64,000 nucleotides of DNA from Parasedimentitalea huanghaiensis (GTDB lineage Bacteria > Pseudomonadota > Alphaproteobacteria > Rhodobacterales > Rhodobacteraceae). This document shows, piece after piece, positions 16,430 to 24,445 of this stretch. Where the stretch lies: the NCBI RefSeq assembly GCF_009753675.1, contig NZ_WQLV01000008.1, forward strand, positions 62,001 through 126,000, written 5' to 3'. The first letter of the stretch is position 1, and the number at the start of each line of letters is the position of its first letter. The position numbers were made by a program, and so were the translations under genes. The notes beneath the pieces were generated by a model. The model searched no databases, was not told where the DNA came from, and saw nothing but the letters and a program-made list of their open reading frames with translations.

Positions 16430-17232
16430 GCTGCTTTCAAACCTTACAAGATTACGCCTTCAGATCGTTGGGCTATGGCGAACGCCTGTTGCCACGCAGT
16501 GATTTTACTCTGTGTGAACAATTCACTCTGATCGGCTCTGGCATGATCTGGAATATCTACTTCGGAGTGCTCGCCGTCTTCACCGGCTTCTTCCTTGCCA
16601 CTGCGCTGGCAGTGGCAAAAAACTCAAGCCAGGCAATCTACCGCAAGCCAGCTGAATGGTTTATCTTCCTGTTCCGCGGTTCGCCACTGTTTATCCAGTT
16701 CTTCTTTGCCTACTTCATGTTCCTGAGCCTCAAAGGTGTATCGCCTATTTTTGATCCCCTTACCTCCGCATGGCTCGGGGCTTTAATCGTGTTGTTCCTG
16801 AACACAGCCGCCTACACAGGTGAGATCTTCTACGGCGCCCTTCAGTCCATCCCAAAGGGTGATGTCGAAGCTGCCGATGCCTATGGCTTGTCTGGCTGGC
16901 CCCGGTTTCGACGGGTTGTCTGGCCCACCATGCTGCGCCTTGCCTGGCCCGCCTATACAAACGAAGCTATCTTTTTGTTCCATGCCACAACACTGGTCTA
17001 TTTCTCAGGCTTTCCAGCCTGGCGCCAAAAAGGCGATGCGCTTTATTACGCCAGCTATTTTGCGGATAAGACGTTCAACCCGTTTATCCCCTACCCGATC
17101 CTGGCGTTCTACTTCATCTTACTGACACTGGTGATCATCAGCGGCTTTGGACTGGTCAATAAGCGGTTGAACCGCCACTTGCCACAGGCGCGCCGTGCCA
17201 AGCTAAAGTTGCGTATCAATCTGATCCGCTAG
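16426..17232 (+). CDS. ABC transporter permease (second)
   Basis: A 268-aa partner permease of the HisM/ArtM type. It has about five hydrophobic segments, the start-side motif FLFRGSPLFIQFFF, and the EAA loop DAYGLSGWPRFRRVVWPTMLRLAWPAYTNE. ATGA overlap with the first permease shows translational coupling. The pair would form the heterodimeric channel for the binding protein and ATPase upstream. A terminator follows at 17263, so the importer operon ends here and the glutamine-synthetase genes have their own promoter. Confidence 0.92.
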   Translation: MSCFQTLQDYAFRSLGYGERLLPRSDFTLCEQFTLIGSGMIWNIYFGVLAVFTGFFLATALAVAKNSSQAIYRKPAEWFIFLFRGSPLFIQFFFAYFMFLSLKGVSPIFDPLTSAWLGALIVLFLNTAAYTGEIFYGALQSIPKGDVEAADAYGLSGWPRFRRVVWPTMLRLAWPAYTNEAIFLFHATTLVYFSGFPAWRQKGDALYYASYFADKTFNPFIPYPILAFYFILLTLVIISGFGLVNKRLNRHLPQARRAKLKLRINLIR

Positions 17233-17262
17233 TATTGGCTGGAGAATGTGGTTTGATACCAA

Positions 17263-17288
17263 GTGGCTCCTTCGGGGGCCATTTTTTT
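17263..17288 (+). terminator. Intrinsic terminator of the ABC importer operon
   Basis: TGGCTCC-TTCG-GGGGCCA forms a stem with a stable UUCG tetraloop and one G-T pair, followed by TTTTTTT. It lies about 30 bases after the second permease. Confidence 0.85.
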
Positions 17289-17311
17289 GTCCCTTCCCTG
17301 CTTGTCGAAAT

Positions 17312-17325
17312 ATTTTGATCAAATT
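17312..17325. promoter_or_regulatory. Candidate operator, TTTGATCAAA palindrome (copy 1)
   Basis: ATTTTGATCAAATT matches 13 of 14 bases of the perfect palindrome found upstream of the amidotransferase gene at 18740. It lies 60 bases upstream of the glutamine-synthetase-like start, a normal place for a promoter operator. The cognate regulator is unknown. Confidence 0.5.
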
Positions 17326-17384
17326 TTCTTGGCGCGGGATGCGTCCTGCGCTACACCTCCTTTATCTTCCCAAAGGAGCCAACC

Positions 17385-18704
17385 ATGGATCTGTCCAGCC
17401 TTTCCACAATCAGAATTGCCGCCTGTGACTTAAACGGGCAGTTGCGCGGTAAGCGTATGCCCTCTGAAGCTGCGGCCAAGCTGGCGGATGGTGGCGCACG
17501 GATGCCGCTCTCAGCTCTGAACCTGGATCTTTGGGGCAGCGATATTGATGACAGCCCACTGGTTTTTGAAAGCGGCGATATTGATGGGGTTCTGAAGCCC
17601 ACCAGCCGTGGTCCAGTGCCGATGCCCTGGCTGGAAACGGCCTCTGCACTGGTTCCTATGACATTGCACTATGATGATGGCACTCCCTTTCCCGGTGATC
17701 CCCGCCATGCGTTGGAAACCGTTCTGGCGCGCTACGCAGACCGTGGCTGGACCGTCATGGCAGCCACGGAAATGGAGTTCAATCTGGTGGATGACAGTGG
17801 CGACCAGCCCTGCCCTCCCAAAAACCCGCTGACCGGCCGGGCTCTGGACAGCCATGCTATTATTTCATTGTCTGAACTGGACGCCTTCGACGCCTTTTTC
17901 ACCGATCTGTACCAAGCCTCTGCTGCGATGGGTATTCCGGCGCAAACCGCAATTTCCGAAGGCGGGTTGGGTCAGTTTGAAATCAACCTGAACCATCAGG
18001 ATGCCTTGCGCGCGGCAGATGATGCCTGGCTGTTCAAATTAATGGTCAAAGGCATAGCACGCAAGCATGGCATGGCCGCAACTTTCATGGCCAAACCCTA
18101 TGCGGACGAGGCTGGCAACGGCATGCATGTCCATTTCTCGGTTGTTGACCGTGACGGCAACAACGTCTTTGACGATGGCAGCGAAACCGGAGGGGAGCTT
18201 CTGCAACAAGCGGTGGCTGGGTGTCTTGCTGCGATGCCCGCAAGCACTTTGATTTTTGCGCCGCATGGAAACTCCTATGACAGGCTGGTTCCCGGTGCCC
18301 ATGCCCCTACAGCGGCCACATGGGGATATGAAAACCGCACCGTCGCCATTCGCATTCCTGGCGGCAACCCCAAGGCTCGCCGCATTGAGCACCGGGTGGC
18401 AGGTGGCGATATCAATCCCTACCTGATGCTGGCCACAGTACTGGGTGCTGCCATGTTAGGTGTCGACGACCAGATGACGCCTCCGGCGCCAACAACTGGC
18501 AATGCTTATGAAGCCGCAGGCGTGCCACAGCTGGCGGCGGATTGGGGTGCAGCCATTGAAGCGTTCGAACAGGACCCACTGATTGCGCGTATCCTGCCTG
18601 CCATGATGATCAGCAATATGGCGATGACCAAACGCCAAGAAATGAAACTGTTTGCCGAACGCCCCAAAGACAGCCATTGGCTCTCCTTGCTCGAGTCGGT
18701 TTGA
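17385..18704 (+). CDS. Glutamine synthetase family protein, gamma-glutamyl-amine ligase type (PuuA-like, first)
   Basis: A 439-aa member of the glutamine synthetase fold. It probably joins glutamate to an amine, as PuuA does with putrescine, at the cost of ATP. Family motifs are in order: TRDLNG-like ACDLNGQLRGKRMP near residues 9-22, the metal-site EMEFNL, GGLGQFEINLNH, the ATP-site HVHFSV, the NRTVAIRIPGG arginine motif, and EHRVAGGDINPYL. Glutamine synthetase proper would be about 470 aa with an adenylylation loop, which is absent. The start has AAAGGAG 8 bases upstream. Putrescine, ethanolamine, isopropylamine or other amines are possible substrates. Confidence 0.87.
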   Translation: MDLSSLSTIRIAACDLNGQLRGKRMPSEAAAKLADGGARMPLSALNLDLWGSDIDDSPLVFESGDIDGVLKPTSRGPVPMPWLETASALVPMTLHYDDGTPFPGDPRHALETVLARYADRGWTVMAATEMEFNLVDDSGDQPCPPKNPLTGRALDSHAIISLSELDAFDAFFTDLYQASAAMGIPAQTAISEGGLGQFEINLNHQDALRAADDAWLFKLMVKGIARKHGMAATFMAKPYADEAGNGMHVHFSVVDRDGNNVFDDGSETGGELLQQAVAGCLAAMPASTLIFAPHGNSYDRLVPGAHAPTAATWGYENRTVAIRIPGGNPKARRIEHRVAGGDINPYLMLATVLGAAMLGVDDQMTPPAPTTGNAYEAAGVPQLAADWGAAIEAFEQDPLIARILPAMMISNMAMTKRQEMKLFAERPKDSHWLSLLESV

Positions 18705-18739
18705 GGCCCTTGTGCGGTGAGAAACCCTCCGCTAGGCTA

Positions 18740-18753
18740 AATTTGATCAAATT
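18740..18753. promoter_or_regulatory. Candidate operator, AATTTGATCAAATT palindrome (copy 2)
   Basis: A perfect 14-bp palindrome 10 bases before the amidotransferase start codon, just after a possible -10-like TAGGCTAAAT. The same motif precedes the first glutamine-synthetase-like gene. The pair suggests one regulator acting on both transcription units. Confidence 0.5.
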
Positions 18754-18763
18754 CAGGTGAGAC

Positions 18764-19444
18764 ATGAAAATTGGAATACTGCAAACTGGCCACGCACCCG
18801 ACCAGTTGATTGATACAGCTGGCGACTATGACCAGATGTTTCGCACCCTGCTGGACGGGCACGGGTTTGAATTCAAGACCTACGCGGTGCTCGACGGCAT
18901 CTTTCCCTCGGGCCCCGAGGCGGCTGACGGCTGGTTGATTACCGGTTCAAAATTCGGCGTCTACGAAGATCATGACTGGATACCTCCACTGGAGAATCTG
19001 ATCCGGGACATTAACGCCCAAGCCTTGCCGATGGTTGGTATCTGCTTTGGCCACCAAATCATCGCACAGGCGCTGGGTGGAACCGTTGAGAAATACTCCG
19101 GTGGATGGGCTGTGGGTCGCGTAAAATACGACCAGGATGGTCAAGAACTAGCCTTGAATGCCTGGCACCAGGATCAAGTTATGACGCTGCCCGAAGGGGC
19201 CCGTGTGCTGGCTGGCAATGAGTTTTGCAAAAACGGTGTCCTTGCCTATGGTGACACTATCTGGACGCTACAACCCCATCCCGAGTTCGCCAGCCCGTTT
19301 GTCGCTGACCTGATTGAAACGCGCGGCCGTGGCGTTGTGCCCGATGACATTTTGGACCGTGCAAGAGACGATCTACACGGTCCTCTGAACAGCCACACCA
19401 TCGCAGCCTTCATGGCCGAGTTTTTGAAGAAGGAGAGGATCTGA
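18764..19444 (+). CDS. Class I glutamine amidotransferase (GMP-synthase-like)
   Basis: A 226-aa triad amidotransferase. The nucleophile C94 is in GICFGHQ, and H172 and E174 are in HPEF. The protein is a free-standing domain with no synthase partner attached. In the gamma-glutamyl-amine pathway a hydrolase must release the product from gamma-glutamate, and PuuD is also a class I amidotransferase-like protein. This gene is the local candidate, although its sequence is of the GMP-synthase/COG0518 type rather than classic PuuD. It ends in TGATG overlapping the second ligase gene, so the two are coupled. Confidence 0.85.
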   Translation: MKIGILQTGHAPDQLIDTAGDYDQMFRTLLDGHGFEFKTYAVLDGIFPSGPEAADGWLITGSKFGVYEDHDWIPPLENLIRDINAQALPMVGICFGHQIIAQALGGTVEKYSGGWAVGRVKYDQDGQELALNAWHQDQVMTLPEGARVLAGNEFCKNGVLAYGDTIWTLQPHPEFASPFVADLIETRGRGVVPDDILDRARDDLHGPLNSHTIAAFMAEFLKKERI

Positions 19445-20802
19445 TGCCCGCTTGGACTGATAGCCTGCCCGACGCCGCCAAAGCCTATCTAGAAGGCCGC
19501 CGCCTGGACGAAGTTGAGTGCGTCGTCTCGGACTTACCCGGCATTGCCCGCGGCAAGGCAGTGCCTGCCTCCAAATTCGCGCGGCAGGATTATTTCCACC
19601 TTCCCGACAGCGTGTTTTATCAGACCATCACCGGAGACTGGGGTGAGGCCGCAGGCGATGACGGATTTATTGAAAAAGACATGGTGCTGCGCCCCGACAT
19701 GAGCACGGCCACCGCCGCCCCATGGACCGGCGACTGGACCCTGCAGGTGATCCATGACGCCTTTGACAGTGCCGGTGAGCCAATCCCGTTTTCGCCACGC
19801 AACGTGCTAAAACGTGTGGTAGAGCTCTACACTGCTAAGGGTTGGACCCCCGTTGTTGCACCGGAAATGGAGTTCTTTCTGGTCGCGCGCAACACTGACC
19901 CACTGCAAGAAATCAAACCCATGATGGGCCGGTCGGGACGCCCCGCTGCCGCACGTCAGGCCTACTCGATGACAGCTGTTGACGAATTTGGCCCGGTGAT
20001 TGACGACATCTATGACTTTGCCGAGGCGCAGGGATTTGAGATCGACGGCATCACTCAGGAAGGCGGTGCCGGTCAGCTTGAGATCAATCTGGTCCACGGC
20101 GATCCGATCAAACTGGCGGACGAAGTGTTTTATTTCAAACGTCTGATCCGCGAGGCGGCACTGCGCCACGATTGCTATGCCACCTTCATGGCCAAACCTA
20201 TTGCCAACGAGCCAGGCTCGTCCATGCATGTCCACCATTCGATACTGGATACAGCCACTGGCAAGAATATTTTCTCCGGCCCAGACGGCGAAGAAACTGA
20301 CGCGTTTCACCATTTCATTGGTGGGCTTCAGTCCCACCTGCCCGCTGCAATAGCGGTGCTGGCGCCCTACGTGAATTCCTACCGCCGCTATGTGAAGGAT
20401 CATGCCGCGCCGATCAACTTGAGCTGGGCAAAAGACAACCGGACCACCGGGATTCGCGTGCCTTTGTCTGGCCCGTCTGCCCGTCGGGTTGAAAACCGCT
20501 TAGCCGGGATGGACTGCAACCCCTATCTGGGGATCGCCGCCTCTTTGGCCTGTGGTTATCTGGGCATGGTTGAAAAAATTCAACCCAGCCCGGAGTTCAA
20601 AGGCGACGCCTATGCAGCCGACGAAGACATCCCACGGGTGATGGGCGACGCACTGGACCTGTTCGACAATTCCAACGCCCTGCACCAGGTTCTGGGGGAA
20701 GATTTTGCGCGGGTCTATTCAATTGTAAAACGCGCAGAATATGACGAGTTCCTGCAAGTAATCTCACCTTGGGAGCGCGAGCACTTGCTGCTGAACGTCT
20801 GA
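19444..20802 (+). CDS. Glutamine synthetase family protein, gamma-glutamyl-amine ligase type (PuuA-like, second)
   Basis: A 452-aa paralogue of the ligase at 17385. Visible motifs are CVVSDLPGIARGKAVPASKF, the metal-site EMEFFLVAR, GGAGQLEINLVHGDP, the ATP-site MHVHHSILD, NRTTGIRVPLSG, and ENRLAGMDCNPYLGIAASL. The histidine-rich HVHHS and the different C-terminus set it apart from the first copy, so the two may accept different amines or form a hetero-oligomer. It is translationally coupled to the amidotransferase upstream. A terminator-like hairpin separates it from the oxidase gene. Confidence 0.87.
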   Translation: MPAWTDSLPDAAKAYLEGRRLDEVECVVSDLPGIARGKAVPASKFARQDYFHLPDSVFYQTITGDWGEAAGDDGFIEKDMVLRPDMSTATAAPWTGDWTLQVIHDAFDSAGEPIPFSPRNVLKRVVELYTAKGWTPVVAPEMEFFLVARNTDPLQEIKPMMGRSGRPAAARQAYSMTAVDEFGPVIDDIYDFAEAQGFEIDGITQEGGAGQLEINLVHGDPIKLADEVFYFKRLIREAALRHDCYATFMAKPIANEPGSSMHVHHSILDTATGKNIFSGPDGEETDAFHHFIGGLQSHLPAAIAVLAPYVNSYRRYVKDHAAPINLSWAKDNRTTGIRVPLSGPSARRVENRLAGMDCNPYLGIAASLACGYLGMVEKIQPSPEFKGDAYAADEDIPRVMGDALDLFDNSNALHQVLGEDFARVYSIVKRAEYDEFLQVISPWEREHLLLNV

Positions 20803-20821
20803 GCAAAAGATCTTCCCCAAT

Positions 20822-20870
20822 TGCCCCCGCTTTGGCGGGGGCAGTTTTGAGTATTTTTGGCAAAAAGAAA
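20822..20870 (+). terminator. Intrinsic terminator and GAGTATTTTTGG repeat, copy 3
   Basis: TGCCCCCGC-TTTG-GCGGGGGCA is a perfect strong stem (20822-20843) followed by GTTTTG. It runs straight into TTTTGAGTATTTTTGGCAAA (20845 onward), the same element found as inverted arms at 7898 and 8055. The combination probably ends the ligase transcript. Confidence 0.8.
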
Positions 20871-20919
20871 CATCAAGGGCCTGATCACGTTATCCGGCTC
20901 GGTCAATCAGGGTGGCAAC

Positions 20920-22230
20920 ATGGCTTTGAACCTTCTGCACAGCAATGACAACAAGGGCGAGTACCCAAACAGTTGGTATGCCGCCACGGCCAATACGCTT
21001 GCTCCTTTTGCCTCACTCAGCGGCGACATTCGCGCGGATGTCTGCATCATCGGCGCTGGTTACACAGGTCTTTCAACCGCCTTGCATCTGGCCGAGGCTG
21101 GGATGCGCGTTGTGCTGCTTGAAGCCCACCGTGTTGGCTTTGGCGCATCCGGGCGCAATGGCGGTCAATTGGGCAGCGGCCAGCGTCTGGATCAAGAAGG
21201 CCTGGAGGCCCTGATGGGCGATCCTGAGGCTCAGAAACTGTGGAAACTGGGTGAAGACGCAAAAGACCTGGTCAAAGACCTGATCAAGCGCCATTCAATT
21301 GACTGCGATCTAAAGCCCGGTGTGGCCTGGACCGGATCTAGCGCAAGCGAAGTGGCGCATTTGCATGAATACGGCGCACATCTGCAAAACCACTATGGCT
21401 ATGGTGAACTGGAAATTCTTGACCAGAACACCTGCCATCAGCTCTGCCCCTCCCCCGATTACAAAGGTGGTTTTCTGGATCACGGCGCTGCACACCTGCA
21501 TCCCCTTAACTATGCGCTGGGTCTCGCGCGGGCCGCAGCGACGGCTGGGGCTGAAATTTTCGAACAAAGCGAAGTTCTGCAAATTGATCCCGGCACTGAG
21601 GTCAAGGTCAGCACGGCCTCTGGCTGTGTCCGCGCTGATCACCTGGTTCTGGCCTGTAACGGCTACCTTGGTGGCCTGAATTCTCAGGTGGCCTCTCGAG
21701 TGATGCCAATCAACAATTTCATCGCCGCGACGGAACCTCTTGGCGAAGACGCAGACAAAGTGCTGACGCGCGACGTCGCCATTGCCGACAGCAAATTTGT
21801 CGTCAATTACTTCCGCCTCAGCGCTGACAAACGGTTGCTGTTCGGCGGTGGCGAAAGCTACGGCTACAAGTTCCCCAGCAACATTGACGCGGTTGTACGC
21901 AAACCTATGACACAGATATTCCCCCATCTCCGCGACGTAAAAGTGGACTATACTTGGGGGGGGACCCTCGGCATTACTATGAGGCGAATGCCATATTTGG
22001 CGCGGTTGGGAACCAACGTTTTATCCGCCTCAGGTTATTCAGGACATGGCGTAGGCACTGCATCCCATGCCGGACAGCTAATGGCCCTGGCAATCCAAGG
22101 TCAGTCTGAAGGGTTTGACACTATGTCACGGGTTCCGGCCCCGGCATTTCCCGGAGGTCCCAGAATGCGCTCTCCCCTATTGGTGTTGGCAATGACCTGG
22201 TATGCGTTACGCGATAGGTTGGGCGTCTAG
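20920..22230 (+). CDS. FAD-dependent amine oxidoreductase (PuuB-like)
   Basis: A 436-aa DAO-fold flavoprotein related to gamma-glutamylputrescine oxidase. The dinucleotide loop IIGAGYTG is at residues 43-50, the ribose-binding glutamate is E68, and GFGASGRNGGQ at 73-83 is the PuuB-type signature. The C-terminal FAD motif reads SGYSGHGVGTASHAGQL. It would oxidise the gamma-glutamylated amine to an aldehyde with release of H2O2 and ammonia. The start at 20920 gives MALNLLHSND with a weak AGGGTGG motif upstream. It follows the ligase/amidotransferase genes on the same strand, with a terminator-like hairpin between. Confidence 0.88.
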   Translation: MALNLLHSNDNKGEYPNSWYAATANTLAPFASLSGDIRADVCIIGAGYTGLSTALHLAEAGMRVVLLEAHRVGFGASGRNGGQLGSGQRLDQEGLEALMGDPEAQKLWKLGEDAKDLVKDLIKRHSIDCDLKPGVAWTGSSASEVAHLHEYGAHLQNHYGYGELEILDQNTCHQLCPSPDYKGGFLDHGAAHLHPLNYALGLARAAATAGAEIFEQSEVLQIDPGTEVKVSTASGCVRADHLVLACNGYLGGLNSQVASRVMPINNFIAATEPLGEDADKVLTRDVAIADSKFVVNYFRLSADKRLLFGGGESYGYKFPSNIDAVVRKPMTQIFPHLRDVKVDYTWGGTLGITMRRMPYLARLGTNVLSASGYSGHGVGTASHAGQLMALAIQGQSEGFDTMSRVPAPAFPGGPRMRSPLLVLAMTWYALRDRLGV

Positions 22231-22337
22231 ACACCCGCTATCCGAGTGTGGCGCAGGCAACAGTTCTGTGAAATTTTCACGATTGCAGAGTCCCAGCGCG
22301 GGAATCCACTTGGCAGCTCCCTGCAAGTGTTTTACAT

Positions 22338-22361
22338 TTTCAAAAAGTTAACTTTTGGAAA
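22338..22361. promoter_or_regulatory. Palindrome covering the ribosome-binding region of the aminotransferase gene
   Basis: AAAAGTTAACTTTT (22343-22356) is a perfect 14-bp palindrome. It is extended by TTTC and GAAA arms beyond one mismatch to 24 bases. It ends 7 bases before the ATG, so a bound protein would block both transcript start and ribosome site. A second small palindrome, GTGAAATTTTCAC, is at 22268-22280. Confidence 0.45.
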
Positions 22362-22368
22362 TTGAAAT

Positions 22369-23577
22369 ATGACACAACCTCCCAACGTACATGACGCCGA
22401 ACCAATCCCCGCCGCTGCCCGCGAAGCGATTGACGCGTTGATGGCCTCGGGTGACTTGTTTCGCTATACGGCGCCACAAGACGCCCCTGTGGCTCTGTTG
22501 GAACAAGAATTTGCTGAGCTCTTGGGCAGCAAATACGCCCTTGCCGTGTCTTCCTGTTCAGCTGCACTGTTCCTGTCTCTTAAGGCACTGGAACTGCCAC
22601 GCGATGCGCGGGTGCTGATCCCCGCCTTCACTTTTGCAGCGGTTCCATCAGCCGTCGTGCATGCCGATTGCTTGCCTGTCCTGTGTGAGGTGGGTGACAC
22701 CTACCGCATCAACCTTGCCGATTTTGAAGCCAAGCTGGACGACAATATCAGTGCAGTTCTGATCAGCCATATGCGTGGCCATACCTCGGACATGGATGCG
22801 ATCGCTGCTCTGTGTGTCGCGCGCGATATACCCATCATCGAAGATGCGGCACATTCGCTGGGTACCACATGGCATGGCAAGAACATCGGCACCATTGGCC
22901 GTATCGGCTGCTTTTCGTTCCAGTCGTATAAGATGATCAATGCCGGCGAAGGTGGCATCCTGATCACGGACGATGCGGATCTGGTGGCCCGTGCGGTGAT
23001 CATGTCCGGCGCTTACGAACACAATTGGCAAAAACACAAAGGGCCGCGCGGTGACAATTCACCGGAACTGGCACAGGCCTTTGCGAAATGGCAGAACCAA
23101 CTGCCGCTATATAACCTACGGATGAGCAACCTGTCAGCGGCAGTCATCCGGCCGCAGTTGCCTGAACTCCTGCGCAGGGTGCGCGATGGACGGAGCAACC
23201 ATGACTATGTGGCTGAGCGATTGAACACCTCTGCTAGCCTTCATGTCCCAGAATCGCTGCCTCCGGAGGTCCGCGCCCCGGATTCGATCCAGTTCAACTT
23301 GGTCAACATGGACAGCCAGGAAATTGCGGCTTTTGCCGAAGCGACTGCAGCACGCGGCGTCAAGGTCCAGATTTTTGGCCTGTCCACCGATAATGCCCGC
23401 GCCTTCTGGAACTGGCAGTTTTTGAATGATCTACCAGAATTGCCACAAACACGCGCCATGTTAGCCCACGCCTGCGATGTGCGGCTGCCGGTGCGGCTGA
23501 CCCACGCGGAGCTGGACATAATTGCCGATATTTTGCTGGACGCCGTAGCCGACGTCAAAGGCAAGGCCGCAGCTTAA
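22369..23577 (+). CDS. DegT/DnrJ/EryC1/StrS-family PLP aminotransferase
   Basis: A 402-aa fold-type I PLP enzyme of the sugar-aminotransferase family. The PLP lysine is K188 in SFQSYKMINAGEGG. The family motif IIEDAAHSLG is at 156-165, and PAFTFAAVPSAV near 85-96 forms the cofactor pocket. Members usually aminate nucleotide-linked keto sugars, but some act on other substrates in secondary metabolism. No sugar-nucleotide genes are nearby. The start has GGAAA upstream and is preceded by an operator-like palindrome. A hairpin follows at 23594. Its pathway cannot be read from this window. Confidence 0.85.
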   Translation: MTQPPNVHDAEPIPAAAREAIDALMASGDLFRYTAPQDAPVALLEQEFAELLGSKYALAVSSCSAALFLSLKALELPRDARVLIPAFTFAAVPSAVVHADCLPVLCEVGDTYRINLADFEAKLDDNISAVLISHMRGHTSDMDAIAALCVARDIPIIEDAAHSLGTTWHGKNIGTIGRIGCFSFQSYKMINAGEGGILITDDADLVARAVIMSGAYEHNWQKHKGPRGDNSPELAQAFAKWQNQLPLYNLRMSNLSAAVIRPQLPELLRRVRDGRSNHDYVAERLNTSASLHVPESLPPEVRAPDSIQFNLVNMDSQEIAAFAEATAARGVKVQIFGLSTDNARAFWNWQFLNDLPELPQTRAMLAHACDVRLPVRLTHAELDIIADILLDAVADVKGKAAA

Positions 23578-23593
23578 AACCCAATAAAAGATA

Positions 23594-23618
23594 AAGCCCA
23601 GGACACACCCTGGGCTTA
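23594..23618 (+). terminator. Transcript-end hairpin after the aminotransferase gene
   Basis: TAAAGCCCAGG and CCTGGGCTTA arms form a strong stem around a short ACACAC loop, 17 bases after the stop codon. There is no T run, so termination strength is uncertain. It sits between convergent genes. Confidence 0.55.
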
Positions 23619-23636
23619 CACTCAAGCATGTCAATC

Positions 23637-23667
23637 TGTGTAGGGTGCGTGCTTGCACGCACCATCC
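23637..23667. repeat. GTGCGTGC palindrome, copy 4
   Basis: TGTGTAGGGTGCGTGC-TT-GCACGCACCATCC has a perfect 9-bp stem. The flanks match copy 3 at 11411 (TGTAGGG before, CATCC after). It lies between the aminotransferase gene and the convergent phaR, as copies 1 and 2 lie between convergent genes. Confidence 0.8.
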
Positions 23668-23677
23668 TCCATCCAGA

Positions 23678-24235
23678 TCACTTCAATTTTGACAATTTAT
23701 CCTGCAAATCAGCCAGTTGCTTCTTGATCTCATTCAGGTCTTCGCCACCCGCTTTATCTGCTTTAGGCGTCTCGCGTGGACTGCCAGGCCAGCCCGCTCC
23801 TAGGCCACCAGTCATTGCTTTCAGGAATGCTTCCTGCTGCGCCTTCATAGCGTCAAAGCCCGGAATTTGCGCCATCGGGTTCATCGCGGTCATTGTCTCT
23901 GCCATCTGGGACTGACTGTCGCGCAGCATTTCAAAAGAGCTTTGCAAGAACTGCGGCATCACTCCACCACCAGGAACCATGTAGCTGCGCACCAAGTCGT
24001 TTAGCACGTCTACCGGCAGCACATTTTCACCGCGGCTCTCGTGTTCAGCAATAATCTGCAGCAGGTATTGCCGCGTCAGATCATCACCAGACTTCAAATC
24101 TATGATCTGGACTTCACGGTTGGCCCGAATAAAGCCTGCGATATCTTCCAGTGTCACATAATCACTGGTTTCGGTGTTATACAGCCGACGGCTGGCATAT
24201 CGCTTGATCAGCAGGGGTTTATCCCGTTCCGCCAT
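23678..24235 (-). CDS. phaR: Polyhydroxyalkanoate synthesis repressor PhaR
   Basis: A 185-aa repressor of PHA genes. The N-terminal PHB/PHA accumulation regulator domain is clear: LLIKRYASRRLYNTETSDYVTLEDIAGFIR (about residues 8-37), then IDLKSGDDLTRQYLLQIIAEHE. The C-terminal part is methionine/glutamine-rich and ends in a short coiled coil (IKKQLADLQDKLSKL). PhaR binds DNA in the absence of PHB and is titrated by the polymer. GGGAG lies before the start. Near-matches to its CTGC-N3-GCAG site sit upstream of its own gene, and good matches lie before phaP and between phaC and phaZ. Confidence 0.95.
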   Translation of the reverse strand: MAERDKPLLIKRYASRRLYNTETSDYVTLEDIAGFIRANREVQIIDLKSGDDLTRQYLLQIIAEHESRGENVLPVDVLNDLVRSYMVPGGGVMPQFLQSSFEMLRDSQSQMAETMTAMNPMAQIPGFDAMKAQQEAFLKAMTGGLGAGWPGSPRETPKADKAGGEDLNEIKKQLADLQDKLSKLK

Positions 24236-24255
24236 GTCATTACTCCCGCCACATG

Positions 24256-24286
24256 ATGCATTGCAGCAAAGCCTATGCGAGTGCAG
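24256..24286. promoter_or_regulatory. Candidate PhaR autoregulatory sites
   Basis: ATGCATTGCAG (24256-24266) and ATGCGAGTGCAG (24275-24286) are one-base variants of CTGC-N3-GCAG or its N4 form. They lie 21-51 bases upstream of the phaR start, consistent with autoregulation. They are weaker than the sites at phaP and phaC. Confidence 0.4.
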
Positions 24287-24445
24287 AAGAAAAGGAAAGC
24301 ACCGCGCTTCCTACCCGAGATTTTGTTGTCAGATATGGATTACCAGAACGAGCTTAGCACCTCCACGTCCACAATTTTCACTTGACCTCAAGTAGGCTTC
24401 AGCTTTTACAGACTTATCCCAATACTGATGATTTGGGAGATCTCC

